49,823 bases of DNA from Agromyces sp. Its GTDB lineage: Bacteria > Actinomycetota > Actinomycetes > Actinomycetales > Microbacteriaceae. Positions 18,992-28,940 of this stretch are shown in pieces (the first letter of the stretch is position 1; the number at the start of each line of letters is the position of its first letter). Location of the stretch: positions 1 to 49,823 of the forward strand of contig JAPSJT010000003.1 in assembly GCA_031178045.1 (NCBI GenBank), given 5' to 3'. The position numbers and the translations under genes were made by a program. Below the pieces are notes generated by a model. That model was given only the letters and a program-made list of their open reading frames with translations, was not told the DNA's origin and searched no databases.

Positions 18992-19000
18992 CCGATCGCC

Positions 19001-19609
19001 GTGCGCGTGCTCGGCATCGACCCGGGCCTGACGCGCTGCGGCGTCGGCGTGGTCGACGTCGAGCCGAACCGGACGGCGCGACTCGTCGACGTCGTCGTGC
19101 TGCGTTCGCCTGCCGAGCTCGACACGCCTCGCCGGCTCGCCCGCATCGCCGACGGGCTCGAGGCGATCTTCGAGGAGCACCGGCCGCACGCCGTCGCCCT
19201 CGAGCGGGTGTTCGCGCGCAGCGACGTGTCGACCATCATGGGCACCGCGCAGATCTCGGGCGTCGCGATGCTCATCGCCGCCCGGCGTTCGCTGCCGGTC
19301 GCCCTGCACACGCCGAGCGAGGTGAAGGCGGCGATCACCGGATACGGCCGGGCCGACAAGGCGCAGGTCGGTGCGATGGTCGCACGCATCCTCGGCCTCG
19401 ACGCGGTGCCGAAACCGGCGGATGCCGCCGACGCCCTGGCGCTGGCGATCTGCCACGCCTGGCGCACCGGGGGAGTGGCGGGTGCCGCGGTCGCGGACGC
19501 CAAGGCGCCGCTGCCCGAGGGCACGGTGCTGACGCCGGCGCAGCGCGCGTGGCACGCCGCGGAGCGTTCCGCTGCCGTGTCGGGCGCGGCCCGTAGGCTG
19601 AAGGAGTGA
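19001..19609 (+). CDS. ruvC: Crossover junction endodeoxyribonuclease RuvC
   Basis: [18 protein letters not shown]...; operon ruvC-ruvA-ruvB. Confidence 0.96.
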   Translation: MRVLGIDPGLTRCGVGVVDVEPNRTARLVDVVVLRSPAELDTPRRLARIADGLEAIFEEHRPHAVALERVFARSDVSTIMGTAQISGVAMLIAARRSLPVALHTPSEVKAAITGYGRADKAQVGAMVARILGLDAVPKPADAADALALAICHAWRTGGVAGAAVADAKAPLPEGTVLTPAQRAWHAAERSAAVSGAARRLKE

Positions 19610-20229
19610 TCTCCTCTCTTCGTGGCCGCGTGCTCGGCGCGGCCGGCAGTTCCGTCGTGATCGAGGTCGGCGGGGTCGGCTTCCACGTGAACACGACGCC
19701 CGCGCTCGCCCTTGCGAGTCGGGAGGGCGAGGAGCTGGCCGTGCAGACGAGCCTCGTCGTGCGTGAAGACGCCCTGACGCTCTTCGGATTCGCGAGTCGT
19801 GCCGAGCTCGAGGTGTTCGAACTGCTCATCGGGGTGACCGGAGTGGGCCCGAAGTCCGCTCTCGGCGTGCTGTCGTCGCTCTCTCCCGAGCAGGTCGCCG
19901 CGGCGGTGCAGGCCGACGACGATGCGGTGTTCCGCAAGGTGAGCGGCATCGGACCGAAGACGGCGAAGCTCATCACCGTGTCGCTCGCCGGCAAGCTCGT
20001 CGCCACGGCTCCCGCGACCGCGCCCCAGGCGAGCGTCGTCACGGGCGGGGCCGCCGAGAACGTCCTCGCTGCGCTCACGGGGCTGGGCTGGTCGGAGCGG
20101 ATCGCCGCCGAGGCCGTCGACGAGACGATCGCTGCGGCATCCGACGCCGACGCGGCATCCGTGCCCGCATTGCTCCGCCTCACGCTCGCCCGGCTCGGGC
20201 CGGCGCAGCAGTCCGGGAGAACGCGGTGA
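19606..20229 (+). CDS. ruvA: Holliday junction branch migration protein RuvA
   Basis: [28 protein letters not shown]...[17 protein letters not shown]. Confidence 0.96.
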   Translation: MISSLRGRVLGAAGSSVVIEVGGVGFHVNTTPALALASREGEELAVQTSLVVREDALTLFGFASRAELEVFELLIGVTGVGPKSALGVLSSLSPEQVAAAVQADDDAVFRKVSGIGPKTAKLITVSLAGKLVATAPATAPQASVVTGGAAENVLAALTGLGWSERIAAEAVDETIAAASDADAASVPALLRLTLARLGPAQQSGRTR

Positions 20230-21302
20230 GTCGAGACGAGGCGCCGAGGGGTTCCGAGATCGAAGCCGACGGCATCGATCTCACCGACCCGGTGCTCGCC
20301 TCCGAGGCCGAGCTCGCGTTCGAGGGAGCGCTGCGGCCGCGCAGCCTCGCCGAGTTCGTCGGCCAGTCGCGGGTGCGCGGGCAGCTGCAGCTTCTGCTCA
20401 CGGCGGCGACGCTGCAGCAGCGAACGCCCGATCACATCCTGCTCGCGGGGCCGCCCGGCCTCGGCAAGACGACGCTCGCCATGATCGTCGCGTACGAGGG
20501 CGGGCGCCCGCTCCGCATGTCGAGCGGCCCGGCCATCCAGCACGCCGGAGACCTCGCCGCGATCCTCAGCTCGCTCGTGCCCGGTGAAGTGCTGTTCATC
20601 GACGAGATCCATCGGATGGCGCGTTCGGCTGAAGAGATGCTCTACCTCGCGATGGAGGACTTCCGCATCGACATCATGGTGGGCAAGGGGGCGGGTGCGA
20701 CCTCGGTGCCGCTCGACCTCGCGCCGTTCACGCTCGTCGGGGCGACGACACGAGCGGGGCTGCTGCCGAACCCTCTGCGCGACCGGTTCGGATTCACCGC
20801 GCACCTCGAGTTCTACGACGAAGCCGAGCTCGAGCAGGTGCTCGCGCGCGCGGCGTCGATGCTCGGCCTCGCCATCGACGGTGAGGCGCTGGCCGAGATC
20901 GCCGGGCGCTGCAGGGGAACGCCTCGCATCGCCAACCGCCTGCTGCGTCGAGTGCGCGACTACGCACTCGTGCACGGCGGGGGAGCCGGCGTCGGGGCGG
21001 TGCGCGCCGCGCTCGACCTCTACGACGTCGATGCCCTCGGGCTCGACCGGCTCGACCGCGCGGTCATGCAGACGATCCTCACCCGGTTCGGCGGCGGACC
21101 CGTCGGGCTCAACACGCTCGCCGTCTCGGTGGGTGAGGAGGCCGAGACGATCGAAGCGGTCGTCGAGCCGTTCCTCGTGCGAATCGGCCTCGTGACCCGG
21201 ACTCCGCGCGGCCGGATGGCGACGCCGTCGGCGTGGCGCCATTTCGGGCTCTCCGAGGGCGCCCCCGGCGCCGCAACGGCGCTTCCGATCGATGACCTAT
21301 AA
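20226..21302 (+). CDS. ruvB: Holliday junction branch migration DNA helicase RuvB
   Basis: [52 protein letters not shown]. Confidence 0.97.
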   Translation: MSRDEAPRGSEIEADGIDLTDPVLASEAELAFEGALRPRSLAEFVGQSRVRGQLQLLLTAATLQQRTPDHILLAGPPGLGKTTLAMIVAYEGGRPLRMSSGPAIQHAGDLAAILSSLVPGEVLFIDEIHRMARSAEEMLYLAMEDFRIDIMVGKGAGATSVPLDLAPFTLVGATTRAGLLPNPLRDRFGFTAHLEFYDEAELEQVLARAASMLGLAIDGEALAEIAGRCRGTPRIANRLLRRVRDYALVHGGGAGVGAVRAALDLYDVDALGLDRLDRAVMQTILTRFGGGPVGLNTLAVSVGEEAETIEAVVEPFLVRIGLVTRTPRGRMATPSAWRHFGLSEGAPGAATALPIDDL

Positions 21303-21303
21303 T
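21298..21303 (+). promoter_or_regulatory. Consensus TATAAT -10 hexamer overlapping the ruvB stop codon
   Basis: gatgaccTATAATcc; stop TAA is 21300-21302; yajC start 72 nt downstream. Confidence 0.5.
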
Positions 21304-21374
21304 CCAAAGAGGCTTCGTCCTCGCCGCCGTCGACTTCGTGCGGTTCCCCGCACACCGGAAGGTTCCCTCCCCTC

Positions 21375-21764
21375 ATGACGTTCGATCCGTTCACTCTCAT
21401 CATGCTCGCCGTCCTCGCGGTGCTGATCTTCTTCATGTTCCGCAACTCGCGCAAGCGTCAGACCGAGGCGCGTGAACTGCAGTCGAAGGTCCAGCCGGGC
21501 GCGAAGGTGATGACCAACTTCGGCGTCTTCGGCACGATCCTCTCGATCGACGACGAGGACAACCAGGTGCTCCTCGAGACCACCCCGGGCGTCGTGCTGA
21601 CCGTGCATCGCCAGACCGTCGCTCGCGTCGTCGAGCCGTCGGCGACCGACGAGAACGCCACCGCCACCGCCACCGCCGCCGTCGACGGCGACCCCGAGTT
21701 CGGCGAGCGCGTCGACGAGGCGCCGAACGACGAGGCCCCCGGCACCAAGAAGTCGGACGACTAA
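21375..21764 (+). CDS. yajC: Preprotein translocase subunit YajC
   Basis: MTFDPFTLIMLAVLAVLIFFMFRNSRKRQTEARELQSKVQPGAKVMTNFGVFGTI. Confidence 0.94.
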   Translation: MTFDPFTLIMLAVLAVLIFFMFRNSRKRQTEARELQSKVQPGAKVMTNFGVFGTILSIDDEDNQVLLETTPGVVLTVHRQTVARVVEPSATDENATATATAAVDGDPEFGERVDEAPNDEAPGTKKSDD

Positions 21765-21783
21765 GCTCCCATCCCGAGGCTCG

Positions 21784-21805
21784 GCCCGCGCGTCGTCGCG
21801 CGGGC
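21784..21805 (+). terminator. Strong hairpin between yajC and secD (possible attenuator)
   Basis: GCCCGCGCG-TCGT-CGCGCGGGC, perfect 9-bp stem, followed by TCTTG rather than a U-tract. Confidence 0.5.
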
Positions 21806-21827
21806 TCTTGCAGAGAAAGCAGAACAC

Positions 21828-23564
21828 GTGGCTGCACCAACCAAGCGGTCATCCCGGCCGACCCCCGTTCGCAAGGCATGGCGATCGCTGACCTGGCTCG
21901 GCGTGATCATCGTCGGACTGTTCGCGATCAACGCGGCCGGCGTCATCTGGGGTGGCGGCTCGTGGACGCCCAAGCTCGCGCTCGACCTCGAGGGCGGCAC
22001 GCAGATCATCCTCGAACCCAAGGTCGAGTCCGGTCAGTCCGTCTCCCAGGAGCAGCTCGACCAGGCCGTCTCGATCATCCGGCAGCGCGTCGACGCGTCG
22101 GGTGTCGCCGAGGCCGAGATCAACACCGAGGGCGACAACGTCGTGGTCCGTATCCCGGGCGAGCTCGACGACCAGACGCGAGCTCGCATCGAATCGTCGG
22201 CGAAGCTCGAACTGCGTGCGGTGCTGCTCGCCGACGCGGCCACGAACGAGTCGATCGACCCGAGCGCGAGTCCTGAGCCGACCGACGACGCGGCCGCCGA
22301 ACTCGAGTCGACGCCGACCGCCGAGCCGACCGACGGCAGCGACCCCGCCTGGATCACCCCGGCCCTGCAAGACGCATTCGACAAGTTCAACTGCTCCTCG
22401 CTCGACGAGGCCGAGACGAACGTCGCCCCCGCCGGCGAGCCCCTCGTCACGTGCGATGTGAATCGCACCGCGAAGTACCTCCTCGGTCCGGTCGAGGCGA
22501 GCGGCGAGAACATCGTCGACGCGACCAACGGCATGGTCACGACGCAGACGGGTGCGAGCACGGGTCAGTGGGCGGTCAACATCGTCTTCGACGACAAGGG
22601 CACGAAGGACTTCGCCGAGGTCAGCACGCGCCTCTTCGGTCTGCAGGGCCAGACCCCGCGAGACCAGTTCGCGTTCGTGCTCGACGGTGCGGTGCTGACG
22701 GCCCCGCAGATGAACGGCGCGATCACCGACGGCCGGCCGCAGATCACCGGCAGCTTCACGCAGGAGTCCTCGAAGTCGCTCGCCGACCAGCTGAAGTTCG
22801 GCGCACTGCCGATCAGCTTCACGGTGCAGTCCTCCGACACGATCTCGGCGACGCTCGGTACGGCGCAGCTGCAGTCGGGACTCATCGCCGGTCTCATCGG
22901 CCTCATCCTCGTCGTCGTCTACACGCTCTTCCAGTACCGAGCGCTCGGTTCGGTCACGATCGCCTCGCTCGTCATCGCGGCGCTGATCACCTACCTCATG
23001 ATCACGATCCTGTCGTGGCGCGAGGGGTACCGCCTCTCGCTCGCCGGCATCGCGGGCCTCATCGTCGCGATCGGCTTCACGGCCGACTCCTTCATCGTGT
23101 ACTTCGAACGCGTTCGCGACGAGTTGCGCGACGGGCGGCCACTGGTCGGTGCCGTCGAGGCCGGCTGGAAGCGTGCGTTCCGCACCGTGCTCGCGTCGAA
23201 GGGCGTGAACCTCCTCGCGGCGATCGTGCTCTTCGTGCTCGCGGTCGGCAGCGTGAAGGGCTTCGCGTACACCCTGGGACTCACGACGATCATCGACGTC
23301 GTCGTCGTCATCCTGTTCACCCACCCGATGCTCCAGCTGCTCGCGCAGACCAGGTTCTTCTCGAGTGGCAATCCCTGGTCGGGACTCGACCCGAATGCAC
23401 TCGGTGCGGTGTACCGCGGCCGAGCCGAGTTCCGCAAGCCCATCACGGTCCCCGCCAGCAAGGTCGCGTCGAGCTCGAAGGAAGCGGCGAAGCGCCAGAC
23501 GATCGCGGAGCGCAAGGCGACCGCCGGGGTCGGCAGCGGGACGAGCGAAGGCAAGGAGTCCTGA
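21828..23564 (+). CDS. secD: Protein translocase subunit SecD
   Basis: LALDLEGGTQIILEPK...IIRQRVDASGVAEAEINTEGDNVVVRIPG...TM domains FTADSFIVYFERVRDE. Confidence 0.96.
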   Translation: MAAPTKRSSRPTPVRKAWRSLTWLGVIIVGLFAINAAGVIWGGGSWTPKLALDLEGGTQIILEPKVESGQSVSQEQLDQAVSIIRQRVDASGVAEAEINTEGDNVVVRIPGELDDQTRARIESSAKLELRAVLLADAATNESIDPSASPEPTDDAAAELESTPTAEPTDGSDPAWITPALQDAFDKFNCSSLDEAETNVAPAGEPLVTCDVNRTAKYLLGPVEASGENIVDATNGMVTTQTGASTGQWAVNIVFDDKGTKDFAEVSTRLFGLQGQTPRDQFAFVLDGAVLTAPQMNGAITDGRPQITGSFTQESSKSLADQLKFGALPISFTVQSSDTISATLGTAQLQSGLIAGLIGLILVVVYTLFQYRALGSVTIASLVIAALITYLMITILSWREGYRLSLAGIAGLIVAIGFTADSFIVYFERVRDELRDGRPLVGAVEAGWKRAFRTVLASKGVNLLAAIVLFVLAVGSVKGFAYTLGLTTIIDVVVVILFTHPMLQLLAQTRFFSSGNPWSGLDPNALGAVYRGRAEFRKPITVPASKVASSSKEAAKRQTIAERKATAGVGSGTSEGKES

Positions 23565-24583
23565 TGGCCAACCGGCTCACGACATTCGGCAACGACCTCT
23601 ACACGGGCAAGCGCTCGTTCAACTTCGTCGGTGACCGCAAGAAGTGGTACGCGATCGCGGCGGTGCTGATCATCCTCTCGATCGCCGTTCCGGTGCTGCG
23701 GGGCATCAACTTCAGCATCGAGTTCCGGGGCGGCTCGCAGTTCCAGATCGCGGGCGTCGAGAACGCGGCTCCCGAGCCCGCGATCGAGGCAGTGGCATCC
23801 GTCGTCCCCGATGCCGACGCTCACGTGACGGTCGTCGGCGATGACGGCATCCGGGTGCAGACCGACCAGCTCGAGCAAGACGACTCCCGCGCCGTCACCA
23901 CGACACTCGCCGAGGCCTACAACGTCCCCGAGTCCGAGGTGACCTCCTCGTTCATCGGCCCGAGCTGGGGTGCGGATGTCACGAGGCAGGCGCTCGTCGG
24001 TCTCGTCGCATTCCTGCTGCTCGCGGGCATCATCATGGCGCTCTACTTCCGAACGTGGAAGATGTCGCTCGCTGCGATCCTCGCGCTCATCGCCGACCTC
24101 ATCGTCACGGTCGGCGCCTATGCGGCGGTCGGCTTCGAGATCAGCCCGGCCGCGACCATCGGCATCCTCACGATCCTCAGCTACTCGCTCTACGACACCG
24201 TCGTCGTCTTCGACAAGATCCGAGAGAACACGGCCGAAGACGGAGAGGAGTCCCGGCGCACCTTCGCCGAGTCGGTGAATCTCGCGGTCAACCAGACCCT
24301 CGTACGCTCGATCAACACGAGCGTCGTGGCGGCGCTGCCGGTGGCGGCGATCCTCTTCCTCGGTGCCGGCGTGCTCGGCGCCGACACCCTGCGCGACATC
24401 TCGCTCGCGCTGCTCATCGGCATCCTCGTCGGAACATGGTCCACCGTCTTCCTCGCCGCACCGCTCTACTCGCAGTTGCGGGAGGGAGAGCCGACGATCC
24501 GCCGGCACGACCAGAAGGTGCTGAAGGAACGCGAGCGAGCCGGATCCACGTCGGTGCCCGCCGAGGCCGTGCCGACGGCGTGA
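23564..24583 (+). CDS. secF: Protein translocase subunit SecF
   Basis: IEFRGGSQFQIAG...ILSYSLYDTVVVFDKIREN...NQTLVRSINTSVVAALPV; overlaps the secD stop (TGATG). Confidence 0.96.
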   Translation: MANRLTTFGNDLYTGKRSFNFVGDRKKWYAIAAVLIILSIAVPVLRGINFSIEFRGGSQFQIAGVENAAPEPAIEAVASVVPDADAHVTVVGDDGIRVQTDQLEQDDSRAVTTTLAEAYNVPESEVTSSFIGPSWGADVTRQALVGLVAFLLLAGIIMALYFRTWKMSLAAILALIADLIVTVGAYAAVGFEISPAATIGILTILSYSLYDTVVVFDKIRENTAEDGEESRRTFAESVNLAVNQTLVRSINTSVVAALPVAAILFLGAGVLGADTLRDISLALLIGILVGTWSTVFLAAPLYSQLREGEPTIRRHDQKVLKERERAGSTSVPAEAVPTA

Positions 24584-24654
24584 TGTTCGCCTGGGGCGAG
24601 AGCGGCACTGAGCACGGTTCGGAACGACGATAATTGAGTTCTGGAGGTGCGCGC

Positions 24655-26907
24655 ATGACTGAAGCGGGAATCAACTCGACCGCTTCGCTGCGCCGCCTCG
24701 TCCCCCGGATCTTCTCGAAGGCACAGCCGTCGGGCGCCGTCGACACCCTCATGCGCACGGTGCGGATGCATCATCCCAAGGCCGACCTCGGCCTCATCGA
24801 ACGCGCCTACACCGTCGCCGAGCGCGCGCACGAGGGCCAGAAGCGCAAGAGCGGCGAGCCCTACATCACGCATCCGATCGCCGTCGCGCAGATCCTCGCC
24901 GATCTCGGCATCGGGTCGAAGACCGTCGCGGCCGCGCTGTTGCACGACACGGTGGAGGACACCGCATACACGCTCGACCAGGTGCGCGCCGACTTCGGCG
25001 ACGAGATCGCGATGCTCGTCGACGGCGTGACGAAGCTCGACAAGGTGAAGTACGGCGACTCCACGCAGGCCGAGACGGTGCGCAAGATGATCGTCGCGAT
25101 GTCCAAAGACATCCGCGTACTCATCATCAAGCTCGCCGACCGCCTGCACAACGCGCGAACCTGGGGCTTCGTGCCCGCGGAGTCGGCGGCGCGCAAGGCC
25201 ACCGAGACCCTCGAGATCTACGCACCGCTCGCGCATCGTCTCGGCATCCAGGCGATCAAGTGGGAACTCGAGGACCTCTCGTTCGCCGTGCTGTACCCGA
25301 AGCTGTATGCCGAGATCGAGAGTCTCGTGAAGCAGCGCACCCCGCAGCGTGAGGAGTTCGTGCAGCGGGTCATCGACCTCGTGAGCGACGACCTGAAGAC
25401 GGCGAAGATCCGCGGCAAGGTCATGGGCCGGCCGAAACAGTACTACTCGATCTACCAGAAGATGATCGTGCGGGGTCGCGACTTCGACGAGATCTACGAC
25501 CTCGTCGGCATCCGGGTGCTGGTGAACTCCGTTCGCGACTGCTATGCCGTGCTCGGCGCCATCCACGCGCGGTGGACCCCGCTGCCCGGTCGCTTCAAGG
25601 ACTACATCGCGACCCCGAAGTTCAACCTGTACCAGTCGCTGCACACGACGGTGATCGGGCCGAAGGGCCGCGCGGTCGAGATCCAGATCCGCACGCATGA
25701 CATGCATCAGCGGGCCGAGTACGGTGTCGCCGCCCACTGGAAGTACAAGGAGCGGATGGCGTCGGGCCGTGCCGTCGACGGTGCGAGCGCGAACGAGACC
25801 GACATGGCGTGGCTCGCGCACATCTCGGACTGGCAGGCGGAGACCGCCGACCCGGGCGAGTTCCTGGATTCGCTCCGCTTCGAGATCGGGGCGAAGGAGG
25901 TCTACGTCTTCACCCCGAAGGGCCGTGTCATCGGCCTGCCGGCCGGCGCGACGCCGGTGGACTTCGCCTACGCCGTGCACACCGAGGTCGGCCATCGCAC
26001 GATGGGTGCGAAGGTGAACGGCCGTCTCGTCCCGCTCGAGAGCGAGCTCTCGAGCGGCGACGTCGTCGAGGTGTTCACGTCGAAGAACCCCGACTCCGGC
26101 CCGAGCAAGGACTGGCTCACATTCGTGAAGAGCCCGCGGGCGCGGAACAAGATCCGGCAGTGGTTCACGAAGGAACGACGCGACGAGGCGATCGAGCAGG
26201 GCCGCGACGCGATCGCGCGGGCGATGCGCAAGCAGAACCTGCCGCTCCAGAAGCTCATGAGCCAGGAGTCGTTCGCCGAGGTCGCCGCGCAGCTGCGCTA
26301 CGACGACGTCTCATCGCTGTACGCCGCGGTCGGCGAGGGTCACGTCTCGACCCAATCCGTGCTCGAGAAGGTGGTCGCGCTCGTGCGCGACGTCGACGAG
26401 GGCGACGAACCCGACCTGCCCATCCCGGTGCGGTCGCGCCCCCTCCCGCGCAATTCCGACTCGGGGGTGCTCGTGCGCGGCGCTCCCGACATCCTGGTGA
26501 AGCTCGCCCGCTGTTGCACGCCGGTTCCCGGCGACGAGATCGTCGGGTTCATCACCCGTGGCTCGGGCGTCTCGGTGCACCAGGCCAACTGTCACAACGT
26601 GCAGGGCCTCATGCGCGAGCCCGAGCGCATGATCGACGTCGAGTGGGCGCCGAGCTCGAAGAGCGTCTTCCTCGTGCAGATCCAGATCGAGGCGCTCGAC
26701 CGGGCGGGCCTGCTCTCGGACGTGACTCGCGTGCTCTCCGAGCACCACGTGAACATCCTCTCCGCCAACGTCTCGACGTCGACCGATCGCCTGGCACTCA
26801 GCCGCTTCGTCTTCGAGATGGGCGACACGACGCACCTCGACCGGGTGCTCAACGCCGTGCGCCGGATCGACGCCGTCTACGACGTCTACCGAGTGAGCGA
26901 CGGCTGA
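24655..26907 (+). CDS. relA: Bifunctional (p)ppGpp synthetase/hydrolase RelA/SpoT (Rsh)
   Basis: HD domain HPIAVAQILADLGIGSKTVAAALLHDTVEDT; synthetase region RGRDFDEIYDLVGIRVLV; TGS and ACT domains. Confidence 0.96.
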   Translation: MTEAGINSTASLRRLVPRIFSKAQPSGAVDTLMRTVRMHHPKADLGLIERAYTVAERAHEGQKRKSGEPYITHPIAVAQILADLGIGSKTVAAALLHDTVEDTAYTLDQVRADFGDEIAMLVDGVTKLDKVKYGDSTQAETVRKMIVAMSKDIRVLIIKLADRLHNARTWGFVPAESAARKATETLEIYAPLAHRLGIQAIKWELEDLSFAVLYPKLYAEIESLVKQRTPQREEFVQRVIDLVSDDLKTAKIRGKVMGRPKQYYSIYQKMIVRGRDFDEIYDLVGIRVLVNSVRDCYAVLGAIHARWTPLPGRFKDYIATPKFNLYQSLHTTVIGPKGRAVEIQIRTHDMHQRAEYGVAAHWKYKERMASGRAVDGASANETDMAWLAHISDWQAETADPGEFLDSLRFEIGAKEVYVFTPKGRVIGLPAGATPVDFAYAVHTEVGHRTMGAKVNGRLVPLESELSSGDVVEVFTSKNPDSGPSKDWLTFVKSPRARNKIRQWFTKERRDEAIEQGRDAIARAMRKQNLPLQKLMSQESFAEVAAQLRYDDVSSLYAAVGEGHVSTQSVLEKVVALVRDVDEGDEPDLPIPVRSRPLPRNSDSGVLVRGAPDILVKLARCCTPVPGDEIVGFITRGSGVSVHQANCHNVQGLMREPERMIDVEWAPSSKSVFLVQIQIEALDRAGLLSDVTRVLSEHHVNILSANVSTSTDRLALSRFVFEMGDTTHLDRVLNAVRRIDAVYDVYRVSDG

Positions 26908-27518
26908 GCCGCCGCATCGCGCCGGCGCACGCCCGCCGGGGTTCGGGCTGAGCCGATTCCCTCGGCGACCTCGAAGCGCGAGAGCGCCGTCGACCGGTGC
27001 GGCATCCTCGCGGCACCGCGAAGTCGTTCGCGAACGAGCTCGCCACGCTGCGGGTCATCAGCGAGCAGCGCGGTGACGACCCGGATGGACGTCTCGTCGT
27101 CGAGCGCGTGGTCACGCAGCAGATCGAATGCCGTTCGGACGACGGTCGTGCACGGCACTCCGCCGAATCTCACGACGTCGGCCTGGTCGATACGCACCTC
27201 GCGGATGACGCTCCCGGGGGCATCGACGAGCGCGACGCGCTCGGTCGACGGGACGCAGAACTGCGCGAGTCGCGGGGGAGCATCGAGGGCGCCGTGCACC
27301 CACGCCGCGGAGAGCCGCTCGACGATGAGGGTGCGCGGGGAACGGGATGCCACGACGGCGGCGCGGAACGACGGCAGGTCGGGCTCGTCGACCGGGGTCC
27401 ACGCATCGTCGATCGCGAACAGCTCGCCGTCGAGGCGCGCCGCGCACAGCTCTGCGAGCGGGAGATCGTCGGTGCCGAGCACCGTCGGAAGCTTGGCCAT
27501 CATGCCATCGTGCGTCAT
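26886..27518 (-). CDS. Type IV TA AbiEi-like antitoxin-family/hypothetical protein
   Basis: FGGVPCTTVVRTAFDLLRDHALDDETSIRVVTALL resembles the AbiEi/DUF559-type VxGxPVTSxxRTxxDLA signature; 3' end overlaps rsh by 22 bp. Confidence 0.55.
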   Translation of the reverse strand: MTHDGMMAKLPTVLGTDDLPLAELCAARLDGELFAIDDAWTPVDEPDLPSFRAAVVASRSPRTLIVERLSAAWVHGALDAPPRLAQFCVPSTERVALVDAPGSVIREVRIDQADVVRFGGVPCTTVVRTAFDLLRDHALDDETSIRVVTALLADDPQRGELVRERLRGAARMPHRSTALSRFEVAEGIGSARTPAGVRRRDAAAQPSLTR

Positions 27519-27550
27519 CCGCGGCCGTGACGGGCATCGATGGACAGGAC

Positions 27551-27588
27551 TGTGGACAACCGTCGCGCGTCGGAACGGTTGTGGACGG
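27551..27588. promoter_or_regulatory. Two DnaA-box-like 9-mers plus ACAACCGT/ACGGTTGT inverted repeat
   Basis: TGTGGACAA (27551-27559, reverse complement TTGTCCACA) and TGTGGACGG (27580-27588, reverse complement CCGTCCACA); inverted repeat arms 27556-27563 and 27575-27582. Confidence 0.5.
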
Positions 27589-27619
27589 GTGCGGGTGGCG
27601 GCTCGGCGAGCAGCAGGCG

Positions 27620-28852
27620 TCAGCCGCCGACGGCCTTCAGCCAGGCGCGACGCGCCTCGAGCGCCTCGCGAGCCTCGGCGGCCGCACGAGCGTCACCCGA
27701 CGCCTCGGCGGTGGCCAGGTCGGCCTCGAGCTTCGCGATCGCGTCCTGCAACTGGCCGAGCATGCCCTCCGAGCGGGCCTTCTTCTCGGGGTCCTCACGC
27801 TGCCAGTGCTCGTCCTCCAGCGACCGCACGTGCGTCTCGACCTTGCGGAGCCGGTCTTCGACCACTCGCACCTGATCGCGCGGGACGCGACCGATGTCGT
27901 CCCAGCTGCGCTGGATGCGGTTGAGGGAGGCGCGCGCCTGCTTCGGATCGCGTTCGCCGAGGAGCTTCTCGGCGTCTTCGAGGAGCGCGAGCTTCTCGGT
28001 GAGGTTCGCCCGGTACGCTTCATCCTCCTGCGCGTCGACCTCGGCCTTGGCCTGGAAGAGCACGTCGCCGGCTGCCTTGAACTTGGCCCACAGCGCGTCG
28101 TCGAGCTTCTTGCCGGCACGACCGGCCTGCTTCCACTCGTCGAGGAGGCTCCGGTAGTCGCCGACGGCGTCGGCACCGCGAGGTGCGAGCGCCTCGGCCC
28201 GCTCGATCAGTCGCTGCTTGCGTGAGCGGACGTCGCGGTGGGCGGCGTCGAGCTCGGCGAAGAACGCCTTGCGGTGCTGCTCGATGGTGGAACGCGCGGC
28301 CCGGAACCGCTTCCAGAGCTCGTTCGCCTCGTTCTTGGGAAGGCGCGGGCCCTCCTGCTGGTGCTGCTGCCAGCTCGCGAAGAGCGCGTCGAGCTCGGCG
28401 GTCGCCTGCTTCCATTGAGTCTTCGCGGGGTCCTGAGCGGCGAGCGCCTCGGCGCGCTCCACGATGCTCGTGCGCTCGACGATCGCCGCCTCGACGGCAG
28501 CCCTCGCCTCAGCCTGCTGCTGCTCGGTGAGCTCCTTCGTCGTGCCGGAGAGCGCCTCGAGGCGGCGGGCGAGGGCATCGAGGTCGCCGACGGCCTTCGC
28601 ACCGGCGACCGACTCGCGCAGCGCGGCGACGGCCTTCGCGACATCCGCTGCGGGTGCGCCCCGGCGGACGCGCTGCTCGAGCAGCCCGACCTGACCGGCG
28701 AGGTCGGCGTACTTCCGCTCGAAGTATGCGAGGGCCTCTTCAGGGGTTGCGTCGGGGTACTGGCCGACCTCACGCTCGCCGTCGCTCGTCCGCACGAAGA
28801 CGGTGCCCGTCTCGTCGACGCGGCCCCACGGTTGCTGCTCTGAATCGGTCAC
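27620..28852 (-). CDS. DUF349 domain-containing protein
   Basis: Repeated W-x-R/K helical modules: LWKRFRAARSTIEQHRKAFFAELD, LWAKFKAAGDVLFQ, SWDDIGRVPRDQVRVVEDRLRKVE. Confidence 0.92.
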   Translation of the reverse strand: MTDSEQQPWGRVDETGTVFVRTSDGEREVGQYPDATPEEALAYFERKYADLAGQVGLLEQRVRRGAPAADVAKAVAALRESVAGAKAVGDLDALARRLEALSGTTKELTEQQQAEARAAVEAAIVERTSIVERAEALAAQDPAKTQWKQATAELDALFASWQQHQQEGPRLPKNEANELWKRFRAARSTIEQHRKAFFAELDAAHRDVRSRKQRLIERAEALAPRGADAVGDYRSLLDEWKQAGRAGKKLDDALWAKFKAAGDVLFQAKAEVDAQEDEAYRANLTEKLALLEDAEKLLGERDPKQARASLNRIQRSWDDIGRVPRDQVRVVEDRLRKVETHVRSLEDEHWQREDPEKKARSEGMLGQLQDAIAKLEADLATAEASGDARAAAEAREALEARRAWLKAVGG

Positions 28853-28916
28853 GGCCTCTACCCTGTCGTGGTCGGATGCCGCCCACGGGGCGGCGGGACG
28901 GCATCAAGCCTATTGC

Positions 28917-28932
28917 ACCGCCCGAGGGCGGC
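28917..28932 (-). terminator. Hairpin after the cyclophilin gene
   Basis: CCGCCCGAGGGCGG; a second stem GCCGCCC-ACG-GGGCGGC lies at 28878-28894. Confidence 0.4.
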
Positions 28933-28940
28933 GCGGGTGC

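Noticed and set aside
21655-21685. Short CCACCG-type repeat in yajC
   Set aside because: Encodes an Ala/Thr linker (ATATATAAV); ordinary low complexity, not a functional tandem repeat.
22991-24508. 505-aa minus-strand ORF opposite secD/secF
   Set aside because: Low-complexity antisense translation of conserved sec genes.
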